Assembly (NCBI GenBank): GCA_963732875.1
Contig: CAVTBD010000002.1
Coordinates: 1,550,001 to 1,614,000, forward strand
Direction: 5' to 3'
Source of the DNA: WHSO01 sp963732875
GTDB lineage: Bacteria; Pseudomonadota; Alphaproteobacteria; SMXQ01
Length of the DNA: 64,000 nt
The stretch's first letter is position 1. Each line of letters begins with the position of its first letter. Made by a program: the position numbers and the translations under genes. Shown here in pieces: positions 18,691-27,518 of the stretch. The notes below the pieces were generated by a model, which saw nothing but the letters and a program-made list of their open reading frames with translations, was not told the origin of the DNA and searched no databases.

Positions 18691-20865
18691 TCAGTTACCG
18701 CCGGGCGCGCCCTTAAGCAAGTCCGCAACGGCGCCGCCCAAGTCGCCGAGCGCGCCGACCTCGAAGCCGCCGAACGTGACGGGCTTCGCCACTACCTCGT
18801 CGGCGAGGTCGATCCAGTAGGCCAGGGCCTCGCGCAGGGACGAGGCCGCCGCCTCGCCGCCCCGGTCGGCGCCGGTGCGCGCCTCCAGCAGGCGGTCGAG
18901 CCCGGCGATCACGTCGGCGTCCATGCCGTAGGCGGTACGCAGCGTCGAGATCACCTGATCGTCGCCGTCATCCTCCTCGCCCGGCAGGCCGGTACTGATG
19001 CGCAGGCGCTGGGCGGCGAAGCGGAAGCCCTGTCCGGCGAAGCCGCGCACCTTGTCGAAGGCGCCCGCGCCAAGGGCGCGGTCGACGTTGACGAGCGCGT
19101 CGTCGGCGAGGTCCTTCTGGAGGTCGTCGTCCTGGATACCGGCGGCGCATTCCGCGGTACGGCCGGCCGGCGGGGAGAATTCCCAGTCCTCGCCGAAGTC
19201 GAAGAACAGGCCCTCGTCGTCCGGATTGACGCGGGGCTCGATCGGCTTCACCAGCTCGCGCAGGCCGTCCTTGCCGAGGCGCAGCGCCCAGTCGCGCACG
19301 CTCTCGCCGTCGCGCTTGCCGGTGGCGTAGCCGTCCATCATCAGCTTGAGCGCGTCCTCGGCGAGGCGCGCGGGCACCACCGGACCGCTCAGCCCGATGT
19401 GGCCGTTAATGCGCTCGTGGCCGCCGATGTAGATCTGGTAGTGGGGCGCGTTGCGCCCGCCGATCTTCTTGCCCATGCCGCGGAAGCCGAAATCGGCCAC
19501 GTGATGCAGGCCGCAGCCGTTCTGGCAGCCCGAAATCTTGACCGTAACGTTGGGCTTGGCCGCGTAGTCGCGCACCGTGTCCTGGATCGCCTTGCCGAAG
19601 TTCTGCGACGCGGTGATGCCGATGCCGCAGGTCGTGGTGCCGGGGCAGCTCACCACGTTGGGCACGCTGCCGGGCGCGTCCTCGACGTCGAAGCCCATGG
19701 CGCGCACCTTCGCCACCACCTCCGCCGCCTTCTCGGGCGCGAGCCCGACGATGACGAAGTTCTGGTCGCGGGTGGTGCGCAGCTCGCGCGCGCCGGAGGC
19801 CTCGGCGAGGTCCACCAGCGCTTCGAGCTGCTCGGAGGTGTAGAGGCCGAGGGATTCGTTCACCACCACGTTCTGGCTGCCGTCATGGCCGTCCACCACG
19901 CCGCCCGGCGAGACCGGCTCCGGCGCGGCGGCGTCGCCCTCGCGCCAGTCGAGCGGCACCCACGGGCGCTGCGGCATGGTGCGGGTCTCGGCGAAGGCCT
20001 CCTCGAACAGGGCGCGGAACTTTTCGGGGCCGAAACGGTGCAACACGAACTTGATGCGCGCCTTGTTGCGGTTGCGCCGGTTGGAATAGCGCTGGTGGAC
20101 ACGCGCCAGCGCCTCGAGGGCGGCGGGCACGTCCTGTTCCTCGATGAACTCGGCCACCAGCGTCGCCGGGACCGCGAAGCCCCCGGTGCCGCCGCCGGCA
20201 TAGACCTTGAAGCCCGGCTTGCCGTCCTTGCGGGTGGCGACCAGGCCCATGTCGTGGATGTGCGACGAGCCGCAATCGGTCTCGCAGCCCGAGACCGAGA
20301 CCTTGAACTTGCGCGGCATGTGCTGGGTCAGCGGATGACGGATCCAGGAATGGGCGAGTTGCTCCGCCACCGCGCCCGCGTCCACATGCTCGCGCGGGCA
20401 GAAGCCGGCGAGGTGGCACGAGGTCATGTTGCGCAGCGTGTTGCCGCAGGCCTCGCGCGTGGTGATGCCGTTCGCATAGAGGAACTCGAGCAGGTCGGGC
20501 ACGTCGTCGGGCTTGACGAAGTAGATCTGCAGGTCCTGACGCGTCGAGACGTGGATATGGGTCCCGGCGAAGCGGCGGTTGGCCTCGGCCACCGTACGTG
20601 CCCACGCGAACGGCAGGATGCCACCCGGCACCTTGATGCGCACCATATGGACGTTGGGCTGGAGCTGGCCGTAGACGCCGAAGCGCAGGCGGTAGCCCTG
20701 CCACTTGCCGGCGTCCCATTCGCCCGACTTGAGCCTCGCGTAGGCGGTGCGGAACTCCTCGGCGTCGGCGAGGCGGGCGAGCGGCTCCACCTGGTCGGAG
20801 ATGCCGGTAAAGGCGCCGATCCCTTCCTTGCGTGCGGTGGCGTTCGGCTCGAGCACTTCGGACAT
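18691..20865 (-). CDS. Siroheme [4Fe-4S] nitrite/sulfite reductase with C-terminal extension
   Basis: 724 residues. Two pseudo-repeats of the ferredoxin-like and siroheme domains are present. The siroheme/[4Fe-4S] ligands are Cys407 and Cys413 (SCPGTTTCG) and Cys447 and Cys451 (SGCQNGCG), the CX5C-Xn-CX3C motif. About 160 residues beyond the usual end (from about 560) form an acidic, helical domain not found in E. coli CysI. The enzyme reduces sulfite to sulfide or nitrite to ammonium by six electrons; sequence alone does not decide which. It heads an operon with siroheme synthase and the Fe-S flavoprotein, which would supply cofactor and electrons. Confidence 0.88.
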   Translation of the reverse strand: MSEVLEPNATARKEGIGAFTGISDQVEPLARLADAEEFRTAYARLKSGEWDAGKWQGYRLRFGVYGQLQPNVHMVRIKVPGGILPFAWARTVAEANRRFAGTHIHVSTRQDLQIYFVKPDDVPDLLEFLYANGITTREACGNTLRNMTSCHLAGFCPREHVDAGAVAEQLAHSWIRHPLTQHMPRKFKVSVSGCETDCGSSHIHDMGLVATRKDGKPGFKVYAGGGTGGFAVPATLVAEFIEEQDVPAALEALARVHQRYSNRRNRNKARIKFVLHRFGPEKFRALFEEAFAETRTMPQRPWVPLDWREGDAAAPEPVSPGGVVDGHDGSQNVVVNESLGLYTSEQLEALVDLAEASGARELRTTRDQNFVIVGLAPEKAAEVVAKVRAMGFDVEDAPGSVPNVVSCPGTTTCGIGITASQNFGKAIQDTVRDYAAKPNVTVKISGCQNGCGLHHVADFGFRGMGKKIGGRNAPHYQIYIGGHERINGHIGLSGPVVPARLAEDALKLMMDGYATGKRDGESVRDWALRLGKDGLRELVKPIEPRVNPDDEGLFFDFGEDWEFSPPAGRTAECAAGIQDDDLQKDLADDALVNVDRALGAGAFDKVRGFAGQGFRFAAQRLRISTGLPGEEDDGDDQVISTLRTAYGMDADVIAGLDRLLEARTGADRGGEAAASSLREALAYWIDLADEVVAKPVTFGGFEVGALGDLGGAVADLLKGAPGGN

Positions 20866-20892
20866 AGCAAACGCCGGCCTTGCGGCCGGTCC

Positions 20893-20960
20893 TCCATTTA
20901 ATTTACAGTTATTTATTGTTGTTTATTTCTTATAACATTTTTTAGATGTAAATGAGTCCG
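20893..20960 (-). promoter_or_regulatory. AT-rich promoter region before the sulfite/nitrite reductase operon
   Basis: A 65-bp block of very low G+C in a roughly 70% G+C background, upstream of the minus-strand operon and about 150 bp upstream of purU on the other strand. It contains TATAAG and several TTTAT/ATAAA runs. A hairpin CCGGCCGCAAGGCCGG lies between it and the start codon. No specific regulator site could be named. Confidence 0.35.
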
Positions 20961-21112
20961 GTGTCAAGGCCGTTGTGGCTGTGAAAATGGATGGTCACGG
21001 GCGGGGAAAGGGCTGGCGCGGTCGGGCCGCCTCCTCTATTACACGGGGCAAGCCGATACAACACATTCAAGCGCCCACAGCCCCTCGGGGCCGCACGGGC
21101 GACGCCGCGCCG

Positions 21113-21982
21113 ATGAACCCACTTCCCACCACCGCGCAGGTCCGGATTCTCACCATCACCTGCCCCGACGGTCCCGGCATCGTCGCGGCGGTCTCCGGAC
21201 TCCTGGCCGAGAATGGCGCCAACATCCTTGCCGCCGCCCAGTTCGGCGATGCCGACACGGGCCGGTTCTTCCAGCGCATCGTGTTCGAGGCCGGACGGAT
21301 CGCGGCAGAGGCCGACTTCGCCCGGGCGTTCGCGCCGGTCGCCGCGCGCTTCGGCATGGACTGGCACTTCCACGATGCGGCGGCGCCGCTCAGGGTGGTG
21401 ATCGCGGTCTCCAGGCAGGGCCACTGCCTCAACGACCTGCTGCACCGCCACCGCTTCGGCGAGATGCCGATCACGATCGCCGCCGTGGTCTCCAACCACG
21501 ACGACATGCGCGCGCTCTCGGAATGGCATGGCATCCCCTACCACCACCTGCCGGTGACACCCGCCACCAAGGCGGCGCAGGAGGAGAACATGCTCGCGGT
21601 GATGGCCGGGACCGGGGCCGAGTTGCTGGTGCTCGCGCGCTACATGCAGGTGCTGACGCCCGCCACCGCCGCGCGGCTGGCGGGGCGCTGCATCAACATC
21701 CACCACGCCTTCCTGCCCGGCTTCAAGGGCGCGCGGCCCTATCACCAGGCCCATGCGCGCGGGGTCAAGATCATCGGCGCGACCGCCCATTACGTCACGC
21801 CCGACCTCGACGAGGGGCCGATCATCGAGCAGTCGGTCGAGCGCGTCGGCCACGCCCAGACGCCCGACGACCTGATCGCCATCGGCCGCGACATCGAATG
21901 CACGGTGCTGGCGCGCGCCGTGCGCTGGCACGCCGAGCGCCGCGTGCTGCTCAACGGCGCCAAGACCGTGGTGTTCCACTAA
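21113..21982 (+). CDS. purU: Formyltetrahydrofolate deformylase
   Basis: 289 residues from ATG 21113, close to the family length. Residues 1-80 form an ACT regulatory domain (ILTITCPDGPGIVAAVSGLL) and the rest a formyltransferase fold. The catalytic signature NIHHAFLPGFKGARPY carries Asn and His, and ATAHYVTPDLDEGPII carries the Asp. The enzyme hydrolyses 10-formyl-THF to formate and THF, balancing one-carbon pools. It is divergent from the sulfite/nitrite reductase operon and is followed 63 bases later by the heme A synthase gene. Confidence 0.93.
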   Translation: MNPLPTTAQVRILTITCPDGPGIVAAVSGLLAENGANILAAAQFGDADTGRFFQRIVFEAGRIAAEADFARAFAPVAARFGMDWHFHDAAAPLRVVIAVSRQGHCLNDLLHRHRFGEMPITIAAVVSNHDDMRALSEWHGIPYHHLPVTPATKAAQEENMLAVMAGTGAELLVLARYMQVLTPATAARLAGRCINIHHAFLPGFKGARPYHQAHARGVKIIGATAHYVTPDLDEGPIIEQSVERVGHAQTPDDLIAIGRDIECTVLARAVRWHAERRVLLNGAKTVVFH

Positions 21983-22045
21983 AGGTGTTCCAGTAAAGCT
22001 GTTCCAGTAGCCATAACCGCCAGCCGCTTCCGGGAGGCTCCCGCC

Positions 22046-23119
22046 ATGACCATATCGACCGTCCGCCCCATTCCCACCACCCCCCGGGCCCGGGGCGGCG
22101 TGCCCGGCTACGACGCGGTCACGATCTGGCTCATGGTCATGATCGTCATGGTGTTCGTCATGGTGGTGCTGGGCGGCGTCACGCGGCTGACCCAGTCGGG
22201 GCTTTCGATCGTCGACTGGAACCCGATCATGGGCGCGATCCCGCCGCTCACGGCCGCCGACTGGCACGACGCCTTCGCCGCCTACAGGCACTTCCCGGAA
22301 TACAAGGACGTCAACTACGGCATGACGCTCGCCGACTTCAAGGCGATCTACCTGATGGAGTACGTGCACCGCCTGTGGGGGCGCCTGATCGGCCTCGCCT
22401 TCGCCCTGCCCTACCTCTGGTTCCTGCTGCGCGGGCGCGTGCGCGGCCGCTTCGCCTGGGAACTCGCCGGCATCCTTGCGCTGGGCGCGGCCCAGGGGGT
22501 GATGGGCTGGATCATGGTACGGTCCGGCCTGGTGGACCGCCCGAGCGTGAGCCAGTACCGGCTCGCCGCGCACCTCGCCATCGCCGTCACCATCTACCTG
22601 CTGCTGCTGTGGGTCGTAATGACGCGCACCCTGCCGCGCCAGCCCGCCGGCGCCGAGGCCCTGCGCCGTCCGGCGCTGATGGCCCTCGTGCTCGCGCTCA
22701 TCACCATGGCGGCGGGGGCGTTCGTCGCCGGGCTCGACGCCGGCCTCAGCTACAACACGTTTCCGCTGATGGACGGCAAGCTGGTGCCCGACGGCATCCT
22801 CATGCTGAAGCCCCTATGGCGCAACTTCTTCGAGAACGTGGCGACGGTGCAGTTCGACCACCGCGTGCTCGCGATCTCGACCGTGATCGCGGTGCTGGCC
22901 CTGGTGCTGTCGTCCACGCGCCTCTCCCTGCCGCTGCCGGCGCGCGCGGCACGCGCCGTCTACGCCGCCCTCGTGATGGTGCTGGTGCAGGCGACGCTCG
23001 GCATCACCACGCTGATCTTCGTGGTGCCGACGCCGCTCGCGGCCTGCCACCAGGCGGGCGCGCTGGTACTGGTCGCGACCTTGCTGTGGGTGGTGTTCGA
23101 GACCCGGAAGCCCGCTTGA
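22046..23119 (+). CDS. ctaA: Heme A synthase (COX15/CtaA)
   Basis: 357 residues, eight membrane helices, starting behind CGGGAGG. Signature stretches are GGVTRLTQSGLSIVDWNPI, YVHRLWGRLIGL, and QFDHRVLAISTVI, which place the conserved histidines at the ends of helices. The protein oxidises the C8 methyl of heme O to make heme A for aa3-type cytochrome oxidases. It implies an aerobic respiratory chain. It does not appear to be coupled to the catabolic genes that follow. Confidence 0.93.
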   Translation: MTISTVRPIPTTPRARGGVPGYDAVTIWLMVMIVMVFVMVVLGGVTRLTQSGLSIVDWNPIMGAIPPLTAADWHDAFAAYRHFPEYKDVNYGMTLADFKAIYLMEYVHRLWGRLIGLAFALPYLWFLLRGRVRGRFAWELAGILALGAAQGVMGWIMVRSGLVDRPSVSQYRLAAHLAIAVTIYLLLLWVVMTRTLPRQPAGAEALRRPALMALVLALITMAAGAFVAGLDAGLSYNTFPLMDGKLVPDGILMLKPLWRNFFENVATVQFDHRVLAISTVIAVLALVLSSTRLSLPLPARAARAVYAALVMVLVQATLGITTLIFVVPTPLAACHQAGALVLVATLLWVVFETRKPA

Positions 23120-23214
23120 CCCTGCCGGAGGCGCTTGGGATACTTCGCGCAGCGGGCGAGATTAGAATCGTTACAAGCCACAAGACCCGAGCCACACTGG
23201 GAGAACTCCCGACA

Positions 23215-24204
23215 ATGACGTTGAAGCTGACGGTCGCGGTGTCGCAATACGACCGGACCCGCCCCCTTCTCGACGGCCGCGTCAGGATCGAGGGGTGCGA
23301 GGCCACCGCGATCGACCTCGAGCCCGAGGAGATGTTCCACCGGGCGCTCCACTACGAGGAATTCGACGTCACCGAGCTGTCGTTCTCCAACTACCTGACC
23401 ATGACCGCGAACGGCACCTGCCCCTACATCGGGATTCCCGCGTTCCCGGCGCGCCGCTTCCGCCACTCGGGCGTGTTCATCAACAAGAAGTCCGGAATCA
23501 CGAAGCCCGGGGACCTCAAGGGCAAGATCGTCGGCACGCCGGAATACACCGTCACCGCCGTCACCTGGGTACGCGGCGTGCTGGAAGACGAGTATGGCGT
23601 CAAGCCGACCGACATCAAATGGCGCTGGGGCGGCCTCGAGCAGGCCGGCCGCACCGAGAAGACCGGCGTCACGCCGGTCAAGGGACTCGAGCTCACGGGC
23701 ATTCCCGCCGGGCGCACGCTCACCGAGATGCTGGCGACCGGCGAGCTCGACGCCGTGATCGCGCCGCGCTCGCCCACCTGCTACGTCAAGGGGCACCCGG
23801 ACGTCGACCGCCTATGGCCCGACTACGTCACCGCCGAGAAGGACTACTTCAGGCGCACGGGCATCTTCCCGATCATGCACCTGGTCGGCGTGCGCAAGAG
23901 CCTCGCCGCCGCGAACCCGTGGCTGCCCGACAGCCTGTTCAAGGCGTTCGAGGCGGCCAAGAACATGGCCTATCCCGAGGTCGCCTACGACAACAGCCCG
24001 CGCGTCGCGAACCCCTGGATGGAGGCCTATACCGCGGAAACCAAGGCCCTGATGGGGGACGACTTCTGGCCCTACGGGCTCGCGGAAAACCGCAAGACGG
24101 TCGAAGCGTTCCTGCGTTATCATTTCGATCAGGGACTGGCCAGCCGGCGCCTCACGCCGGAAGAGATTTTCGTCCCCTCCACGCTGGAACGCAGCCGCAT
24201 CTGA
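23215..24204 (+). CDS. 4,5-dihydroxyphthalate decarboxylase-like protein
   Basis: 329 residues from ATG 23215, the length of the Pht5/4,5-dihydroxyphthalate decarboxylase family, which has a periplasmic-binding-protein fold but no signal peptide. Typical segments are EEMFHRALHYEEFDVTELS, FVRHSGVF-like RFRHSGVFINKKSGI, and YVKGHPDVDRLWPDY. Authentic members convert 4,5-dihydroxyphthalate to protocatechuate; many relatives are uncharacterised. It precedes a TRAP importer and a Rieske oxygenase, consistent with an aromatic acid pathway. No assured substrate. Confidence 0.75.
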   Translation: MTLKLTVAVSQYDRTRPLLDGRVRIEGCEATAIDLEPEEMFHRALHYEEFDVTELSFSNYLTMTANGTCPYIGIPAFPARRFRHSGVFINKKSGITKPGDLKGKIVGTPEYTVTAVTWVRGVLEDEYGVKPTDIKWRWGGLEQAGRTEKTGVTPVKGLELTGIPAGRTLTEMLATGELDAVIAPRSPTCYVKGHPDVDRLWPDYVTAEKDYFRRTGIFPIMHLVGVRKSLAAANPWLPDSLFKAFEAAKNMAYPEVAYDNSPRVANPWMEAYTAETKALMGDDFWPYGLAENRKTVEAFLRYHFDQGLASRRLTPEEIFVPSTLERSRI

Positions 24205-24300
24205 CGGCCGGCCAGAACACCCGGAGGGAACGGCACAAGACGAGAAGAACAGAGAGAGCAACAGGACCGGGAACAACCGTCCGTACGATCCCGCAAGGGG

Positions 24301-24314
24301 TGGAAACGCTTTCA
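24301..24314. promoter_or_regulatory. LacI/GalR-type operator-like site
   Basis: TGGAAACGCTTTCA fits the LacI/GalR-family consensus TGNAANCGNTTNCA at every fixed position, with the central CG. It lies 39 bases before the TAXI binding-protein gene in a 148-bp intergenic gap. No LacI-family gene is in the window, so the regulator would be elsewhere. Confidence 0.4.
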
Positions 24315-24352
24315 CAGCCTGTCACACACCCGAACCACACAGGGAGGTTCAT

Positions 24353-25339
24353 ATGCGTAAGATTCTGTTCGGCGCCGTCGCCGCGGCCCTGCTTGCCGCG
24401 ACCCCCGCCATGACCGAGTCCTTCAATCTGACGCTGGGCGGCGCGAGCCCGGGCGGCCTATGGTCGACCATCGGCGCGGGCGTCGACAAGGCGCTCGCCA
24501 AGGCCTATCCCGGCTCCACCGTCACCTACCAGACCGGCTCGGGCGGGCTGGCCAACGCCAAGCTGGTCGAGGACGGCAAGATCCCCATGGGCATCACCGC
24601 CGATATGGAGCTGGCCGCCGCCTACCGCGGCACCGGCCCGTTCAAGGGCAAGCCGCAGAAAGACCTGCGCACGCTGCTGCGGGTCTATTCGGCCCAGAGC
24701 CGGTTCCAGTACACCTACGTGCTGGTCAACGGCGACGTCGCCAAGAAGTACGGCATCAAGACCATGGCCGACCTCAAGAAGCATGCCGGCAACATCCGCA
24801 TCGCCTTCAACCGTCCCGGCAACATGGACGGCGACGTCGGCATCGCGGTGATCGAGGACAGCGGCATCGCCCTCAACAAGTTCAAGCAGGTCGTCCGTGC
24901 CGCATCCAAGGAAATGACCTCGCTGATGCTCGACCGGCGCATCGACGCGGTCGTGTTCGGGATCGCCTACAATCATCCCGCCATCCGCGAGATGGAGAAC
25001 GGTATCCCGCTCACCATGATCAACGTCGGCAAGAAGGTGTCCCAGAAGGTCGCCGACGACTACGGCGGGCAGCCCTGCGTGATCAAGGCGAGCGAGCACA
25101 AGTTCATCTCCGAGGACAAGACCTCGGTGTGCGTCGGCGCCGTGATCGTGGTCAACAAGTCGATGTCCGACGACATGGCCTACAACATCGTCAAGGGCTT
25201 CCTCGCCAACCTCGAGTCCTTCAAGAGCGCCCACCGGCTGCTCAAGAAGGCGACCACGCCTCAGACGGTGGCGGAGAAGGCGGTCGCGCCGCAGCATCCG
25301 GGTGCCGTCAAGGCGTTCAAGGAAGCCGGCCTGGAGTAA
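24353..25339 (+). CDS. TAXI-family TRAP transporter solute-binding protein
   Basis: 328 residues with a signal peptide (about 1-21, ATPAMT/ES). The mature start FNLTLGGASPGGLWSTIGAGVDKALAKAYPGSTVTYQTG is the classic TAXI opening, with GGASPGG-type phosphate/carboxylate loop. It binds an acidic solute in the periplasm and delivers it to the membrane subunit encoded next. The ribosome site AGGGAGG is 5-6 bases from the ATG. Confidence 0.9.
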   Translation: MRKILFGAVAAALLAATPAMTESFNLTLGGASPGGLWSTIGAGVDKALAKAYPGSTVTYQTGSGGLANAKLVEDGKIPMGITADMELAAAYRGTGPFKGKPQKDLRTLLRVYSAQSRFQYTYVLVNGDVAKKYGIKTMADLKKHAGNIRIAFNRPGNMDGDVGIAVIEDSGIALNKFKQVVRAASKEMTSLMLDRRIDAVVFGIAYNHPAIREMENGIPLTMINVGKKVSQKVADDYGGQPCVIKASEHKFISEDKTSVCVGAVIVVNKSMSDDMAYNIVKGFLANLESFKSAHRLLKKATTPQTVAEKAVAPQHPGAVKAFKEAGLE

Positions 25340-25367
25340 CCACTCCCGCCCGTAACGCGGCCCGGCG

Positions 25368-25396
25368 GCGGGACGGCGGCAAGACCGCCGTCCCGC
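25368..25396 (+). promoter_or_regulatory. Intercistronic 12-bp hairpin between binding-protein and permease genes
   Basis: GCGGGACGGCGG (25368-25379), a 5-base loop CAAGA, and the exact complement at 25385-25396, without a U-tract. Such hairpins after binding-protein genes usually protect the upstream message and lower expression of the membrane gene. Confidence 0.6.
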
Positions 25397-25436
25397 CCCG
25401 GTCCGTTCACGCCCCAGCGACGCGCGAGGACGCCCC

Positions 25437-27362
25437 ATGGCGCGACACATCCTTCTCGATCCCGGCACCTGGTTCTCGGTCGGCTGCCGGCGCCGCCCGA
25501 CCGGCTGGCTCGGACACGTCATCCCGCCGTTCGCCTTCGCGGTCGCGGTCTACGTCACGGTCGCCGCCACCTACATCATCATCGACCCCTGGGTGCTGAC
25601 CGCCGTGTTCCTGTCGGGCATGATGGCGCTCGCCTTCCTGACCGTGGGCGCCGGCGCCAATTCCGACACCGAGCGCGTGCCCTGGTTCGACATCGTGCTG
25701 TCCGTGCTCGCCCTCGCGTCGGGCACCTATTTCGTGCTGATCTCCGACAGCGAGGTGCAGCGCATCAGCCTGCTGTTCCCGCTCGACAACTTGCACCTCC
25801 TGTTCGGCACCATCATCTGCCTGCTCACCATCGAGCTGACCCGGCGCACCACCGGGCTCGGCCTCACCCTCGTGGTGCTGGTATTCGTCGCCTACAACTT
25901 CTTCGGCCACAATATCGGCGGCGTGCTGGGCCACGGCTACATCGACGCCAACCATTTCCTCGACATCATGGTCTACACCACCGATGGCATCATGGGCCTG
26001 CCGGCGCGCGTGGCGGCGACCTACGCCTTCATGTTCGTGATGTTCGGGACGTTCCTCTACTACGCCAAGGGATCGGACTTCTTCTACGACTTCGCCGCCG
26101 CGATCTCGGGCCGCCAGGTGGGCGGGCCGGCCAAGGTCGCCGTGGTGTCGTCGGGCCTGTACGGCATGATCTCGGGCAGCCCGACCTCCGACGTGGTGAC
26201 CACCGGCGCCATCACCATCCCGATGATGAAACGGCTCGGCTACAAGCCCGCGGTCGCGGGCGCGATCGAGGTGGCGGCGTCGACCGGCGGCAGCGTCATG
26301 CCGCCGGTGATGGGCTCGGCCGCCTTCATCATGGCCGAGTACACCGGCATCGAATACGTCGACATCGCCAAGGCGGCGCTGCTGCCGGCGCTGCTCTACT
26401 ACGTCGGCGTATTCTCCCAGGTCCATTTCCGCGCCTACCGGCTCGGGCTCGGTGGGCTGTCGAAGGACCAGATCCCGAAGTTCGGCACGACGCTCCGCAA
26501 GGGCGGGCTGTTCATCATCCCGATGGCGGTGCTGGTGTGGGCACTGCTGGCCGGCTACACGCCCACCATGGTCGCGGTGTTCGGCACGCTCTCGGTGATC
26601 GCGGTGGCGGCGGTCAAGCGCGACACCCGCATCGGCCTGGTGCGCGCCTATAAGGTGCTGGCCGAGACCTCCATGCGGATGGTCCCGGTTGCGGGCGCGA
26701 CCGCGGCGGCGGGGCTCGTCATCGCCGGCATCACCATGACCGGGCTCGCCGGGAAGTTCGCCCACGTCGTCTACATGATCACCGGCGCCCACGTGTTCCT
26801 GACGCTGATGGTGGCGGCCGCGCTTACCATCGTGCTCGGCATGGGCATGCCGACACCGTCCGCCTATATCCTCGCCGCCGTGCTGATCGGCCCGCTGCTC
26901 GGCCCGCTACACATCGACCTGCTGCCCGGACACATGTTCCTGCTCTATTTCGCGGTGATGAGCGCGCTGACGCCGCCGGTCGCGGTGGCGGCCTACGCCG
27001 CAAGCTCGATCGCCGAGGACAACCCGCTGGCGATCGCCGGCCACGCGGTCAAGTTCGCGCTCGCCGCCTTCGTGGTGCCGTTCACCTTCGTCTACGGGCC
27101 CGAGCTCTTGTGGCAGGGGCCGGTGTGGCAGACCGCGATCACCTTCGCCACCGCCGGGGCGGGGCTGATCCTGCTGGCCATGGCGATCGAGGAATACGAG
27201 CCGGTATGCGCCGAATGGTGGAGCCGGCTGCTGATCGTGGTCGCCGGGCTGTTCATGATCACGCCGTTCTACGTCTCGACCTTCGCCGGGCTCGCGCTAG
27301 CGGCAGCAACCGTGTTCGTCAACCGGCTGCGGCTCAACAAGCGGGCGGGCGACACCGCCTGA
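25437..27362 (+). CDS. TRAP transporter fused 4TM/12TM permease (TAXI type)
   Basis: 641 residues. The N-terminal four-helix DctQ-like part (about 25-165) is fused to the DctM-like 12-helix part, as is usual for TAXI systems. Diagnostic segments are GLYGMISGSPTSDVVTTGAITIPMMKR, EVAASTGGSVMPPVMGSAAFIMAEY and GMGMPTPSAYILAAVL. With the upstream binding protein it forms a sodium- or proton-driven importer. Position in a cluster of aromatic genes suggests uptake of an aromatic or dicarboxylic acid; that is inference. Confidence 0.92.
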   Translation: MARHILLDPGTWFSVGCRRRPTGWLGHVIPPFAFAVAVYVTVAATYIIIDPWVLTAVFLSGMMALAFLTVGAGANSDTERVPWFDIVLSVLALASGTYFVLISDSEVQRISLLFPLDNLHLLFGTIICLLTIELTRRTTGLGLTLVVLVFVAYNFFGHNIGGVLGHGYIDANHFLDIMVYTTDGIMGLPARVAATYAFMFVMFGTFLYYAKGSDFFYDFAAAISGRQVGGPAKVAVVSSGLYGMISGSPTSDVVTTGAITIPMMKRLGYKPAVAGAIEVAASTGGSVMPPVMGSAAFIMAEYTGIEYVDIAKAALLPALLYYVGVFSQVHFRAYRLGLGGLSKDQIPKFGTTLRKGGLFIIPMAVLVWALLAGYTPTMVAVFGTLSVIAVAAVKRDTRIGLVRAYKVLAETSMRMVPVAGATAAAGLVIAGITMTGLAGKFAHVVYMITGAHVFLTLMVAAALTIVLGMGMPTPSAYILAAVLIGPLLGPLHIDLLPGHMFLLYFAVMSALTPPVAVAAYAASSIAEDNPLAIAGHAVKFALAAFVVPFTFVYGPELLWQGPVWQTAITFATAGAGLILLAMAIEEYEPVCAEWWSRLLIVVAGLFMITPFYVSTFAGLALAAATVFVNRLRLNKRAGDTA

Positions 27363-27518
27363 CGGACAGACGAATCCCCGGGCTTTCGGATCGCGCCCGG
27401 CACGGCGCGACCGGGGTACCCTTGAAACCCGGGGAATCGTTTGATATCTATGTATTAAGCTACCTCCGATCGGGCGCGCGCCCCGCACAATCCCGGCGCC
27501 CCAACCAGGACCTACGCC

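Noticed and set aside
23215..24204. A substrate-binding lipoprotein for the TRAP system
   Set aside because: It has a binding-protein fold but no signal peptide or lipobox, and matches the cytoplasmic 4,5-dihydroxyphthalate decarboxylase family; the TAXI protein downstream is the binding protein.
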